Made by a program: the position numbers and the translations under genes. A stretch of 64,000 nt of DNA from positions 2,046,001 to 2,110,000 of the forward strand of contig NZ_AP025518.1 in NCBI RefSeq assembly GCF_022179545.1, given 5' to 3'. Below, piece after piece: positions 55,980 to 64,000 of this stretch (the first letter of the stretch is position 1; each line of letters begins with the position of its first letter). A model generated the notes under the pieces. That model did no database searches, had not been told where the DNA came from, and saw nothing but the letters and a program-made list of their open reading frames with translations. The stretch is from Mycolicibacterium fortuitum subsp. fortuitum. GTDB lineage: Bacteria > Actinomycetota > Actinomycetes > Mycobacteriales > Mycobacteriaceae.

Positions 55980-56509
55980 CGGGCATCCTGGGGGAGCGGG
56001 GTGATCCTGCCGAGGTAGTAGTCATCGTCAGTGCTGCCCGGCGCCATGGCATGAGGCGGGGCCTGCATCCCGGGTTGCATCGGGGCCAGCAGTTTGTCCT
56101 TGCCCCAGATGAGATCAGCCCGGTTGTCGTCTGCCATCTCGTATTGGTTGGTCATCGTCAACGCTCGGGTCGGGCAGGCCTCGATGCACAACCCGCATCC
56201 GATGCAGCGCAAGTAGTTGATCTGGTACACGCGGCCGTACCGTTCGCCTGGCGAGAAGCGTTCTGTGTCAGTGTTGTCGGCGCCTTCGACGAAGATGGCG
56301 TCGGCCGGGCAGGCCCACGCACACAGCTCGCAGCCGATGCACTTCTCCAGGCCGTCAGGGTATCGGTTGAGCTGATGCCGGCCGTGGTAGCGCGGCGCGA
56401 CGGGCCCCGGCTTCTCCGGATACTCCTCGGTCAGTGGCTTTTTGAACATCGATCCGAAGGTGACCGCGAATCCGGCCAGGGCATCGAGGAACTTGGGCAT
56501 CTTAGGCAT
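55976..56509 (-). CDS. nuoI: NADH-quinone oxidoreductase subunit I
   Basis: A 177-aa peripheral subunit with two 4Fe-4S clusters (N6a/N6b): C57, C60, C63, C67 and C102, C105, C108, C112. It relays electrons to N2 in NuoB. ATG at 56509 lies inside the end of nuoH (8-bp overlap). The N-terminus differs from the tuberculosis protein. Confidence 0.95.
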   Translation of the reverse strand: MPKMPKFLDALAGFAVTFGSMFKKPLTEEYPEKPGPVAPRYHGRHQLNRYPDGLEKCIGCELCAWACPADAIFVEGADNTDTERFSPGERYGRVYQINYLRCIGCGLCIEACPTRALTMTNQYEMADDNRADLIWGKDKLLAPMQPGMQAPPHAMAPGSTDDDYYLGRITPLPQDAR

Positions 56510-57725
56510 CGACGGCCTCCTTTCCAGCATGCGGCAGTGGCGGCACCGGATAGGCGCCGGTGCTCTGCTGCGATATCGCCTGAACGGGCTTGCTCCGCAG
56601 CGCTTTCCACAGCGCGACCGCCAGCACCGCCACCACCACGACCGCGGTGGTCACCAAGCCGGTGGCCCAGTTGTGGTAACCGTGCTCACGCAGGCTGTGG
56701 GTGACGGCGACGACCATGATCCAGACCAGCGACACGGGGATCAGCACCTTCCAGCCCAGTGCCATGAACTGGTCGTAGCGCAGCCGCGGCAGTGTGGCGC
56801 GTAGCCAGAAGTACAGGAACATGAAGGTCCACACCTTGGCGGTGAACCACAGCAGCGGCCACCAGCCGCTGTTGGCGCCGTCGATCATGTTGAACGGGAA
56901 CGGCGCATGCCAGCCACCGAGGAACATGGTGGTGGCCAGGGCCGACACCGTGGTCATGTTCACGTACTCGGCGAGCATGAACATCGCGAACTTCAACGAT
57001 GAGTACTCGGTGTGGAACCCGCCGACCAGTTCTCCCTCGGCCTCAGGGAGATCGAAAGGTGCCCGGTTGGTCTCGCCCACCATCGAGGTCACGTATACGA
57101 CGAACGAGGGCAGCAGCAGGAACACGTACCAGGTGCGGTCCTGCGCTGCCACGATGCCCGAGGTCGACATGGTGCCTGCGTAGAGGAACACCGCGGCGAA
57201 CGACAGCGCCATCGCGACCTCGTAGGAGATCACCTGGGCACTTGACCGCAGCCCGCCCAACAGCGGGTAGGTGGACCCGGACGCCCAACCGGCCAACACG
57301 ATCCCGTACACCCCGATCGAGGTGACGGCCAGGATATAGAGCACCGCGACGGGCAGGTCGGTCAGTTGCAGAGCGGTGCGGTGACCGAACACCGAAACCT
57401 CGCCGCCCATCGGAATCACCGCGAACGCCATGAACGCCGGGATCACCGAAATTATCGGAGCCAGTAGGTAGATGGGCTTGTCGATGCCCGCCGGGGTCAG
57501 GCCCTCCTTGAGGGCGAGTTTGACGCCGTCGGCAAGAGACTGCAGTAGGCCGAAGGGACCGACGCGGTTGGGCCCCGGCCGCATCTGCATGCGGCCGAGC
57601 ACCTTTCTCTCGATGAGGATCGCCGCCAGCACGGTGAGCAACAGGAAGACGAACACTCCGAGTGCCTTGGCCAGGATCAGCCACCACGGGTCGTGGCCGA
57701 ACAGGGTGGGATCGGGATAGGTCAT
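56502..57725 (-). CDS. nuoH: NADH-quinone oxidoreductase subunit H
   Basis: A 407-aa membrane subunit with eight helices that forms the quinone chamber: [32 protein letters not shown] and [24 protein letters not shown] are the classic signature blocks. ATG overlaps the nuoG stop (ATGA). A proline-rich C-terminal tail is actinobacterial. Confidence 0.95.
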   Translation of the reverse strand: MTYPDPTLFGHDPWWLILAKALGVFVFLLLTVLAAILIERKVLGRMQMRPGPNRVGPFGLLQSLADGVKLALKEGLTPAGIDKPIYLLAPIISVIPAFMAFAVIPMGGEVSVFGHRTALQLTDLPVAVLYILAVTSIGVYGIVLAGWASGSTYPLLGGLRSSAQVISYEVAMALSFAAVFLYAGTMSTSGIVAAQDRTWYVFLLLPSFVVYVTSMVGETNRAPFDLPEAEGELVGGFHTEYSSLKFAMFMLAEYVNMTTVSALATTMFLGGWHAPFPFNMIDGANSGWWPLLWFTAKVWTFMFLYFWLRATLPRLRYDQFMALGWKVLIPVSLVWIMVVAVTHSLREHGYHNWATGLVTTAVVVVAVLAVALWKALRSKPVQAISQQSTGAYPVPPLPHAGKEAVDA

Positions 57726-60109
57726 GAGGCGGCCTGCCCGATCGACACCACCGCACCGGCCGTCACACCGAGTTGGCGATGGACTGCCGAGCCCGGGGAA
57801 TTGGCCGGTAGCCACACCACTCGGTCGGGCATCTCGGCGACCGACAGCGGAAGCGTGATCGCGCCGGATTCGGTACTCACGGTCACCGGATCGCCGGCCG
57901 CGGCGCCGAGTTCGGCGGCCGTGGTGGGGGAGAGCAGCACCACGGGGCTGACCGCGGTGCCTGCCAGATGCGGTTCGCCGTCTTGAAGTCGCCCGGAATC
58001 CAGCAGCAGGCGCCAGGTGGCCAGCACGGCCTGTCCGGGTCCGGGGGTAGGGGGCGCTGCGGGTGCGATGGTCGGCTCGGCGGCACGCGGCCCGGTCCAG
58101 GTGCCGAGCCGGGCCAGCTCGGCGTCTGCGGCTTCGGGGCCGGTCAGCCCGAGGTCGACGCCGATCTCGTCGGCCAGATAGTGCAACACCCGCAGATCGG
58201 GCACGGCGTTGGTCTGCAGGGCGGCCTTGAACGGACGAATCCGGCCTTCCCAGTTGAGGTAGGCGCCCGCCTTTTCCACCACCGGTGCCACCGGGAAGAC
58301 CACGTCGGCGAGCTCGGTGACCTCGCTCTCGCGCAGTTCGAGACTCACCACGAACGGTGTGGCACGCAGTGCGGCCAGCGCCGTGGCCGGGTCGGGCAGA
58401 TCGGTGATCTCGACTCCTCCGACCAGCAGCGCGGAAAGCCTCCCATCGGCCGCGGCGGCAAGGATGGCGTTGGTGTCGCGGCCCGTGCCGGCGGGCAGGT
58501 CGGTGGTGTTCCACACCGCGGCGGTCTGGCCCCGGGCCTCTGCGTCGGCAACAGGGCGCCCACCGGGCAGCAGATTCGGCAGGGCGCCGGCTTCCAGTGC
58601 GCCGCGCTCACCGGCCCGGCGCGGGATCCAGGCCAACCGGGCCCCGGTGGCCACGGCCAGCCGCAGCGCGGCCGAGAGGGCGCCCGGCGAGGTCGCGAGG
58701 CGTTCGCCGATCAGGATCACGGCGCCGGGGCGACGGAGCCGCTCATCGGTTTCGAGCGCGGCCATCGCATCCGCCTCGGCCCCGGGGACGGTGGGGATGA
58801 GTGTTCCTGCCATCTTGGTCAGCCCACGGCTGGCCAACGGAGCCACCGAGAGCACCTGCTGGCCGGTCTTGCGGACGGCCTTGCGTAGCCGCAGGAAGAC
58901 GATCGGGGACTCCTCTTCGGGCTCCAGCCCGACCAGCAGGACCGTCGGTGCCTTCTCCAGTTCGGCGTAGCGCAGCTTCATCGGCCGCCCGGCGACGTGG
59001 GCGGCCAGGAAATCGGCCTCCTCGACCGAGTGCGGGCGGGCGCGGAAATCGATGTCATTGGTGCCCAATACCATTCGGGCGAACTTCGCGTACGCGTAGG
59101 CGTCTTGCACGGTGCTGCGGCCACCCACCAGCACACCGGTATCTGTGCCCGCAGCCAGCAGGCCTGCCCCGGCCACCGTCAGCGCCTCCGACCACGAAGC
59201 CGGACGCAGCGCGCCGTCTTCGCGGATCAACGGTGTGGTGATCCGATCCCCGACCGTGGTGTAGGTGAACGCCCACCGGCCCTTGTCGCAGTTCCACTCC
59301 TCGTTGACCTCTGGATCGTCACCGGCCAGGCGCCGCATCACTTTTCCCCGGCGGTGATCGGTGCGCTGGGCACACCCGGATGCGCAGTGCTCACATACGC
59401 TCGGGCTGGACACCAGGTCGAACGGGCGCGCCCGGAAGCGATAGGCGGTGCCGGTCAGCGCCCCCACCGGGCAGATCTGCACAGTGTTGCCGGAGAAGTA
59501 GGACTGGAACGGTTCCCCCGGGGCGATGCCGACCTGTTGCAGTGCCCCACGCTCCAGCAGCTCGATGAACGGGTCACCGGCGATCTGTGCGGAGAACCGG
59601 GTACAACGCGCGCACAGCACGCAGCGTTCGCGGTCGAGGAGCACCTGCGAGGAGATGTTGATGGGCTTCGGAAAGGTCCGCTTGACGTCCTCGAACCGGG
59701 TCTCCGGCCGACCGTTGGACATCGCCTGGTTCTGCAGCGGGCATTCCCCGCCCTTGTCGCAGATCGGGCAGTCCAGCGGGTGGTTGATCAGCAGCAGTTC
59801 CATCACGCCGCGCTGCGCCTTGTCGGCCGCCTCCGAGCTGAACTGCGTGTGCACCACCATGTCGGGGGTGACCGTGGTGGTACACGAGGCCATCGGCTTG
59901 CGCTGCCCCTCGACCTCCACCAGGCACTGCCGGCACGCCCCGACGGGATCGAGCAGCGGGTGATCGCAGAACCGGGGAATCTGGACACCCATCAGCTCGG
60001 CGGCGCGAATCACCAAGGTGCCCTTGGGGACACTGATCTGTTCACCGTCGATGGTCAGCGACACCATCTCCACCGGCGGGGTGTCCTTGGTCGGCTCGGC
60101 CAGCGTCAT
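57722..60109 (-). CDS. nuoG: NADH-quinone oxidoreductase subunit G
   Basis: A 795-aa subunit with 2Fe-2S N1b (C48, C59, C62, C76), N5 (H110, C114, C117, C123), N4 (C163, C166, C169, C213) and the extra N7 cluster (C239, C242, C246, C274), which only some bacteria have. The C-terminal half is a molybdopterin-oxidoreductase-like fold without cofactor. It starts 32 bp after nuoF. Confidence 0.95.
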   Translation of the reverse strand: MTLAEPTKDTPPVEMVSLTIDGEQISVPKGTLVIRAAELMGVQIPRFCDHPLLDPVGACRQCLVEVEGQRKPMASCTTTVTPDMVVHTQFSSEAADKAQRGVMELLLINHPLDCPICDKGGECPLQNQAMSNGRPETRFEDVKRTFPKPINISSQVLLDRERCVLCARCTRFSAQIAGDPFIELLERGALQQVGIAPGEPFQSYFSGNTVQICPVGALTGTAYRFRARPFDLVSSPSVCEHCASGCAQRTDHRRGKVMRRLAGDDPEVNEEWNCDKGRWAFTYTTVGDRITTPLIREDGALRPASWSEALTVAGAGLLAAGTDTGVLVGGRSTVQDAYAYAKFARMVLGTNDIDFRARPHSVEEADFLAAHVAGRPMKLRYAELEKAPTVLLVGLEPEEESPIVFLRLRKAVRKTGQQVLSVAPLASRGLTKMAGTLIPTVPGAEADAMAALETDERLRRPGAVILIGERLATSPGALSAALRLAVATGARLAWIPRRAGERGALEAGALPNLLPGGRPVADAEARGQTAAVWNTTDLPAGTGRDTNAILAAAADGRLSALLVGGVEITDLPDPATALAALRATPFVVSLELRESEVTELADVVFPVAPVVEKAGAYLNWEGRIRPFKAALQTNAVPDLRVLHYLADEIGVDLGLTGPEAADAELARLGTWTGPRAAEPTIAPAAPPTPGPGQAVLATWRLLLDSGRLQDGEPHLAGTAVSPVVLLSPTTAAELGAAAGDPVTVSTESGAITLPLSVAEMPDRVVWLPANSPGSAVHRQLGVTAGAVVSIGQAAS

Positions 60110-60141
60110 TCACGGCCCCCTCTGCTCGCGGTGAGAAACAT

Positions 60142-61458
60142 TCAGGTACCCGCCCCCTCGGTCGCCATCAACGTCGAGGCATGCGGGTCGAAGGGACAAC
60201 CCCCGTCCAGGTGGGCCTCGTACTCGTCGCGGAAGTACTTGATCGACGACATGATCGGGCTGGCCGCACCGTCTCCCAAGGCGCAGAACGACTTTCCGAA
60301 GATGCCGTCGGCGATGTCGAGGAGCTTGTCGATGTCGGCCCGGGTGCCTGCACCGGTTTCCAGCCGGGCGTAGATCTGGGCCAGCCAGTACGTACCTTCG
60401 CGGCACGGTGTGCACTTGCCGCACGACTCGTGGGCGTAGAACTGCGTCCAGCGGCGAACGGCGCGCACCACGCAAGTGGTCTCGTCGAAGATCTGAAGTG
60501 CCTTGGTGCCGAGCATGGACCCCACGGAGGCCATGCCCTCGTAATCCAGTGGCACGTCGATGTGTTCGGCTGTCAGCAGAGGTGTCGACGAACCGCCCGG
60601 GGTCCAGAATTTCAGAGTGTGCCCGTCGCGGACGCCGCCGCCGTAGTCGAGCAGCTCCCGCAGGGTGATACCCAGCGGGGCCTCGTACTGGCCGGGCCGA
60701 TTCACGTGGCCCGACAACGAATAGAGCGTGAAGCCGGGGGATTTCTCCGATCCCATCGACCGGAACCAATCCACCCCGTTGACCATGATCGGTGGAACGC
60801 TGGCGATGGACTCGACGTTGTTCACCACCGTCGGGCAGGCGTAGAGGCCTGCGACCGCGGGAAACGGTGGGCGTAGCCGTGGTTGGCCGCGGCGGCCTTC
60901 CAGCGAATCCAGCAGCGCGGTCTCCTCGCCGCAGATGTAGGCACCCGCGCCGGCATGCACGGTCAGTTTCAGATCGAACCCGGAGCCGAGGATGTCTTCG
61001 CCCAGATACCCCGCCGCGTACGCCTCGGCGACCGCGGCCTGCAGTCGCCGCAACACCGGCACGACTTCGCCACGGACGTAGATGAAGGCGTGGCTGGCCC
61101 GGATGGCATATGCCGCGACGATCACGCCCTCGACCAGGAAGTGCGGCGTGGTCAGGAGGAGCGGAATGTCCTTGCACGTACCGGGTTCCGACTCGTCGGC
61201 GTTGACCACCAGGTAATGCGGCTTGGCCCCCGCACCTTCGTCACCTTGCGGGATGAACGACCACTTCGTCCCGGTCGGGAATCCGGCGCCGCCACGTCCG
61301 CGCAGTCCGGAATCCTTCACCAGCGCGATGACGTCATCGGGCCCCATGGACAGGGCGCGCTGCAGCCCGCGGTACCCGTCATGCCGCAGGTAGGTGTCCA
61401 ATGTCCACGGTTCTGGCTCATCCCAGAATCGGCTGAGTACCGGGGTCAACGCCGTCAT
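60142..61458 (-). CDS. nuoF: NADH-quinone oxidoreductase subunit F (FMN/NADH site)
   Basis: A 438-aa NADH-binding subunit. FMN and NADH contacts in GLRGRGGAGFPTGTKW, ADESEPGTCKD and ICGEETALLDSLEG; 4Fe-4S N3 ligands C346, C349, C352 and C392. It receives electrons from NADH. The ATG precedes the nuoE stop with a 4-bp overlap. Confidence 0.95.
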   Translation of the reverse strand: MTALTPVLSRFWDEPEPWTLDTYLRHDGYRGLQRALSMGPDDVIALVKDSGLRGRGGAGFPTGTKWSFIPQGDEGAGAKPHYLVVNADESEPGTCKDIPLLLTTPHFLVEGVIVAAYAIRASHAFIYVRGEVVPVLRRLQAAVAEAYAAGYLGEDILGSGFDLKLTVHAGAGAYICGEETALLDSLEGRRGQPRLRPPFPAVAGLYACPTVVNNVESIASVPPIMVNGVDWFRSMGSEKSPGFTLYSLSGHVNRPGQYEAPLGITLRELLDYGGGVRDGHTLKFWTPGGSSTPLLTAEHIDVPLDYEGMASVGSMLGTKALQIFDETTCVVRAVRRWTQFYAHESCGKCTPCREGTYWLAQIYARLETGAGTRADIDKLLDIADGIFGKSFCALGDGAASPIMSSIKYFRDEYEAHLDGGCPFDPHASTLMATEGAGT

Positions 61459-62183
61459 GCGATCGGACCTGCCTCAGGAGCGGACATTCCGCGTTTGCGG
61501 GCTTCCCGCAGCCCGGCCAGCGTGGCCGCGCCGGGGGAGCCGCCCGAGGTGTGCGGGTTGGTCAGCCCCGCCAGGGTCCGGGCGGTGTCCCGGAAACTGC
61601 ACAGTGGCGCACCGCGCGTCGGGGCCGGAGGCGTCCCTTCGCGTAGTCCATCGACGAGATCCCGTGCCGACGACGGGGTCTGGTTGTCGTAGAACTCCCA
61701 GTTGACCATCACCACAGGGGCGTAGTCACATGCCGCATTGCACTCGATGTGTTCCAGCGTCACCCGCCCGTCCGCAGTGGTTTCGCCGGCGTGGATGTCC
61801 AGATGTTCCTGCAACGCATCGAGGATCGCGTCACCGCCCATGATCGCGCACAACGTGTTGGTGCACACTCCGACGAGGTAATCGCCCGTCGGGGTGCGCC
61901 GGTACATCGAGTAGAAGGTGGCCACCGCGGTGACCTCGGCATCGGTCAGATCCAGCAGCCCGGCGCAGAAAGCGATTCCGGCGGGAGTGAGGCAACCGTC
62001 CTCGGCCTGCACCAGATGCAGCAGCGGCAACAGGGCCGAGCGGGCGTCGGGATAGCGAGCGATGATCTGCTCGGCGTCGGCGGTGAGCCGCGCCGTCACC
62101 TCATCCGGATATGCCGCGGGCCCGTTGATCGGCGGGCCCGCTTCATCGGGGCGCTGCCCCAGCTGAATGAATACTTCCGTCAC
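61455..62183 (-). CDS. nuoE: NADH-quinone oxidoreductase subunit E
   Basis: A 242-aa subunit with 2Fe-2S cluster N1a ligands C107, C112, C148 and C152 in a thioredoxin-like fold. The C-terminal extension (about 190-242, with [13 protein letters not shown]) is longer than in E. coli. GTG start overlaps the nuoD stop by 4 bp. Confidence 0.94.
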   Translation of the reverse strand: MTEVFIQLGQRPDEAGPPINGPAAYPDEVTARLTADAEQIIARYPDARSALLPLLHLVQAEDGCLTPAGIAFCAGLLDLTDAEVTAVATFYSMYRRTPTGDYLVGVCTNTLCAIMGGDAILDALQEHLDIHAGETTADGRVTLEHIECNAACDYAPVVMVNWEFYDNQTPSSARDLVDGLREGTPPAPTRGAPLCSFRDTARTLAGLTNPHTSGGSPGAATLAGLREARKRGMSAPEAGPIA

Positions 62184-63484
62184 CTGTCCACGCCCCCCAT
62201 GACCGGATCAATCGACGCCACCGCGGCGATCGCGTCGGCGACCATGCCGCCCTCGCACATCGCCGCCGCCGCTTGCAGATTCGTGAACGAGGGGTCGCGG
62301 TAGTGCACCCGGTAGGGCCGGGTGCCGCCGTCGGACACCATGTGGACACCGAGCTCGCCGCGCGGGGACTCGACCGCCACATATACCTGCCCGGCCGGTA
62401 CCCGGATGCCTTCGGTGACGAGCTTGAAGTGGTGGATCAGGCCTTCCATCGAGTGGCCCATGATCTTCGCGATGTGTTCGGGAGAGTTGCCCAGTCCATC
62501 AGGGCCGACCTTGAGATCGGCAGGCCAGGCCAGCTTCTTGTCGTTGATCATCACGGGACCGTCGCCCATCTTCTCGAGCCGGTCCACACACTGCTCGACG
62601 ATCTTGAGCGACTCCCGCATCTCCTTGACCCGGATGATGTAGCGGCCGTAGGAATCACAGCGGTCGTCGGTGACGACGTCGAAGTCGTAGTCCTGGTAAC
62701 CGCAGTACGGTTGCGCCCGACGAAGGTCGTGGGGCAGCCCGGTGGAGCGCAAGACCGGTCCGGTGATCCCCAGCGCCATGCACCCGGTCAGGTCGAGATA
62801 CCCGACGCCGACGGTACGGGCCTTCCAGATGTAGTTCTCGTTGAGCAGGTCCTCCAAGTCGGCCAAGCGGTTGGGCAGCAGATCGAGCAGTGCCCGAACC
62901 TGGCTGAGCGCATCGTCGGGCAGGTCGGCGGCCAGGCCGCCCGGGCGGATGTAGGCGTGGTTCATCCGCAGCCCGGTGATCGACTCGAAGACCCGCAGGA
63001 TTTCCTCGCGTTCGCGGAACCCGTAGAACATCGCGCTCATCGCGCCCAGCTCCATCCCGCCGGTGGCCAGTGCCACCAGGTGTGAGGAGATCCGGTTGAG
63101 TTCCATGAGCATCACCCGGATCACGCTGGCGCGCTCCGGAATATCGTCGGTGATACCCAGCAGCTTCTCCACACCCAGGCAGTACGCGGTCTCGTTGAAG
63201 AACGGTGACAGATAGTCCATCCGCGTGACGAAGGTGACGCCCTGCGTCCAGTTGCGGTACTCCAGGTTCTTTTCGATACCGGTGTGCAGATAGCCGATGC
63301 CGCAACGGGCTTCGGTGATGATCTCGCCCTCGATCTCCAGGATCAGCCGCAGCACCCCGTGGGTCGATGGGTGCTGGGGACCCATGTTGACCACAATGCG
63401 TTCGCCGGCATGTTCACGGGCCGCGGACACCACGTCGTCCCAATCCTGCCCGCCGACCACCACCACGGGAGATTCGGTGCTCAT
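62180..63484 (-). CDS. nuoD: NADH-quinone oxidoreductase subunit D
   Basis: A 434-aa 49-kDa-type subunit at the quinone site. [22 protein letters not shown] and [11 protein letters not shown] are the family blocks. The ATG shares a base with the nuoC stop (TGATG), so translation is coupled. Confidence 0.95.
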   Translation of the reverse strand: MSTESPVVVVGGQDWDDVVSAAREHAGERIVVNMGPQHPSTHGVLRLILEIEGEIITEARCGIGYLHTGIEKNLEYRNWTQGVTFVTRMDYLSPFFNETAYCLGVEKLLGITDDIPERASVIRVMLMELNRISSHLVALATGGMELGAMSAMFYGFREREEILRVFESITGLRMNHAYIRPGGLAADLPDDALSQVRALLDLLPNRLADLEDLLNENYIWKARTVGVGYLDLTGCMALGITGPVLRSTGLPHDLRRAQPYCGYQDYDFDVVTDDRCDSYGRYIIRVKEMRESLKIVEQCVDRLEKMGDGPVMINDKKLAWPADLKVGPDGLGNSPEHIAKIMGHSMEGLIHHFKLVTEGIRVPAGQVYVAVESPRGELGVHMVSDGGTRPYRVHYRDPSFTNLQAAAAMCEGGMVADAIAAVASIDPVMGGVDR

Positions 63485-64000
63485 CAGTTGTAGGACCTCC
63501 GCTGATCGGGCGGCGGGATCTGCGCGCCGTGGTATTCGACCGGAATTCCGCCAAGTGGATAGTCTTTGCGCTGGGGATGGCCGACCCAGTCATCGGGCAT
63601 CTCGATCCGGGTCAGCGCCGGGTGCCCGTCGAACACGATGCCGAAGAAGTCGTAGGTTTCCCGCTCGTGCCAATCGGTGGTCGGATAGACCGAATACAGC
63701 GACGGCACATGCGGATCGGCGTCGGGCGCCGCGACCTCCAGACGAATCCGGCGGTTGTGGGTGATCGACATGAGCGGATAGACCGCGTGCAGTTCGCGGC
63801 CGGTGTCGTCGGGATAGTGCACCCCGCTCACCCCCAGGCACAGCTCGAACCGCAGTTGCGGGTCGTCGCGTAACACGCTGGCCACCGCGGGAAGTTGCAC
63901 CCGGCTCACCTCCAGGGTGAGCTCGTCACGATGGACGACCACCCGTTCGATCGACACCGCATACCGCTCCTCGCCGAGGATTTCGGCAAGCCGGTCCACC
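63484..64000 (-). CDS. nuoC: NADH-quinone oxidoreductase subunit C, N-terminus cut by window edge
   Basis: C-terminal 171 or more residues of the 30-kDa subunit: [40 protein letters not shown] is the signature, and the sequence continues past 64000 without a start. Upstream nuoB/nuoA must lie outside. Confidence 0.93.
   Translation of the reverse strand, partial: VDRLAEILGEERYAVSIERVVVHRDELTLEVSRVQLPAVASVLRDDPQLRFELCLGVSGVHYPDDTGRELHAVYPLMSITHNRRIRLEVAAPDADPHVPSLYSVYPTTDWHERETYDFFGIVFDGHPALTRIEMPDDWVGHPQRKDYPLGGIPVEYHGAQIPPPDQRRSYN

Noticed and set aside
56502..58514. 670-aa frame apparently extending nuoH upstream
   Set aside because: The extension is out-of-frame nuoG; nuoH starts at 57725 with the normal family N-terminus.

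Overview
This 64 kb window is high-GC actinobacterial DNA, and gene content and order identify a mycobacterium, most likely a fast-growing Mycolicibacterium-type species. It carries whiB7 with its attenuated leader beside uvrD2. It also has the block equivalent to M. tuberculosis Rv3193c-Rv3197 (UPF0182, PDZ/Lon-type protease, DUF2342-like protein, cyclodehydratase-like protein, ABC1 kinase), aofH/hpx-like and Rv3167c-Rv3169-like genes, and a nuo (complex I) operon. Against M. tuberculosis the segment is in inverted orientation and much accessory DNA sits between the conserved blocks. Family and orthologue names come from reading motifs and from memory; no search was run.

Layout. 0-4.2 kb: a carbon-nitrogen hydrolase gene (cut by the left edge) diverges from a class II aldolase / DapA-family / membrane-protein operon, with two matching palindromes between them; then an Rrf2 regulator divergent from an NmrA-like reductase. 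4.2-15.2 kb: conserved core, with uvrD2, the whiB7 leader (small ORF plus terminator) and whiB7, the ABC1-kinase cluster, the PDZ-Lon-like protease and the large UPF0182 membrane protein, ending in a 34-bp tandem repeat. 15.4-17.6 kb: three tightly packed genes that look like a type VII secretion effector module (WXG-like partner, YxxxD- and HExxH-bearing effector, lipoprotein). 17.7-20.7 kb: flavoprotein oxidase, initiator tRNA, a tiny zinc-ribbon ORF and an unrecognised 361-aa protein. 20.9-34.8 kb: accessory metabolism and efflux (two MFS pumps, SDRs, PucR, glutaryl-CoA-dehydrogenase-like enzyme, acyltransferase, Ddn-like protein, two zinc/quinone dehydrogenases, hydrolase).

34.8-49.8 kb: flavin amine oxidase, a luciferase-like oxidoreductase, a Baeyer-Villiger-type monooxygenase, a TetR-DoxX pair, an AraC/DUF4345 pair, the Rv3169/Rv3168/Rv3167c-like trio, an MHS transporter coupled to a DszA-type monooxygenase, a LmbE deacetylase, a frameshifted alcohol dehydrogenase and a crotonase. 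49.9-64.0 kb: minus-strand nuoC-nuoN in canonical order with start/stop overlaps; nuoC is cut by the right edge and nuoA/nuoB lie outside.

Regulation is unusually readable. Many divergent pairs have clear palindromes, and several genes have a TANNNT -10 box placed so that transcription would start on or within a base or so of the start codon, the leaderless arrangement common in mycobacteria. Best candidates for something new: the 15.4-17.6 kb secretion-effector module, the paired operators at 574-678, the repeat-duplicated terminator at 15.2 kb and the palindrome cluster at 41.1 kb.
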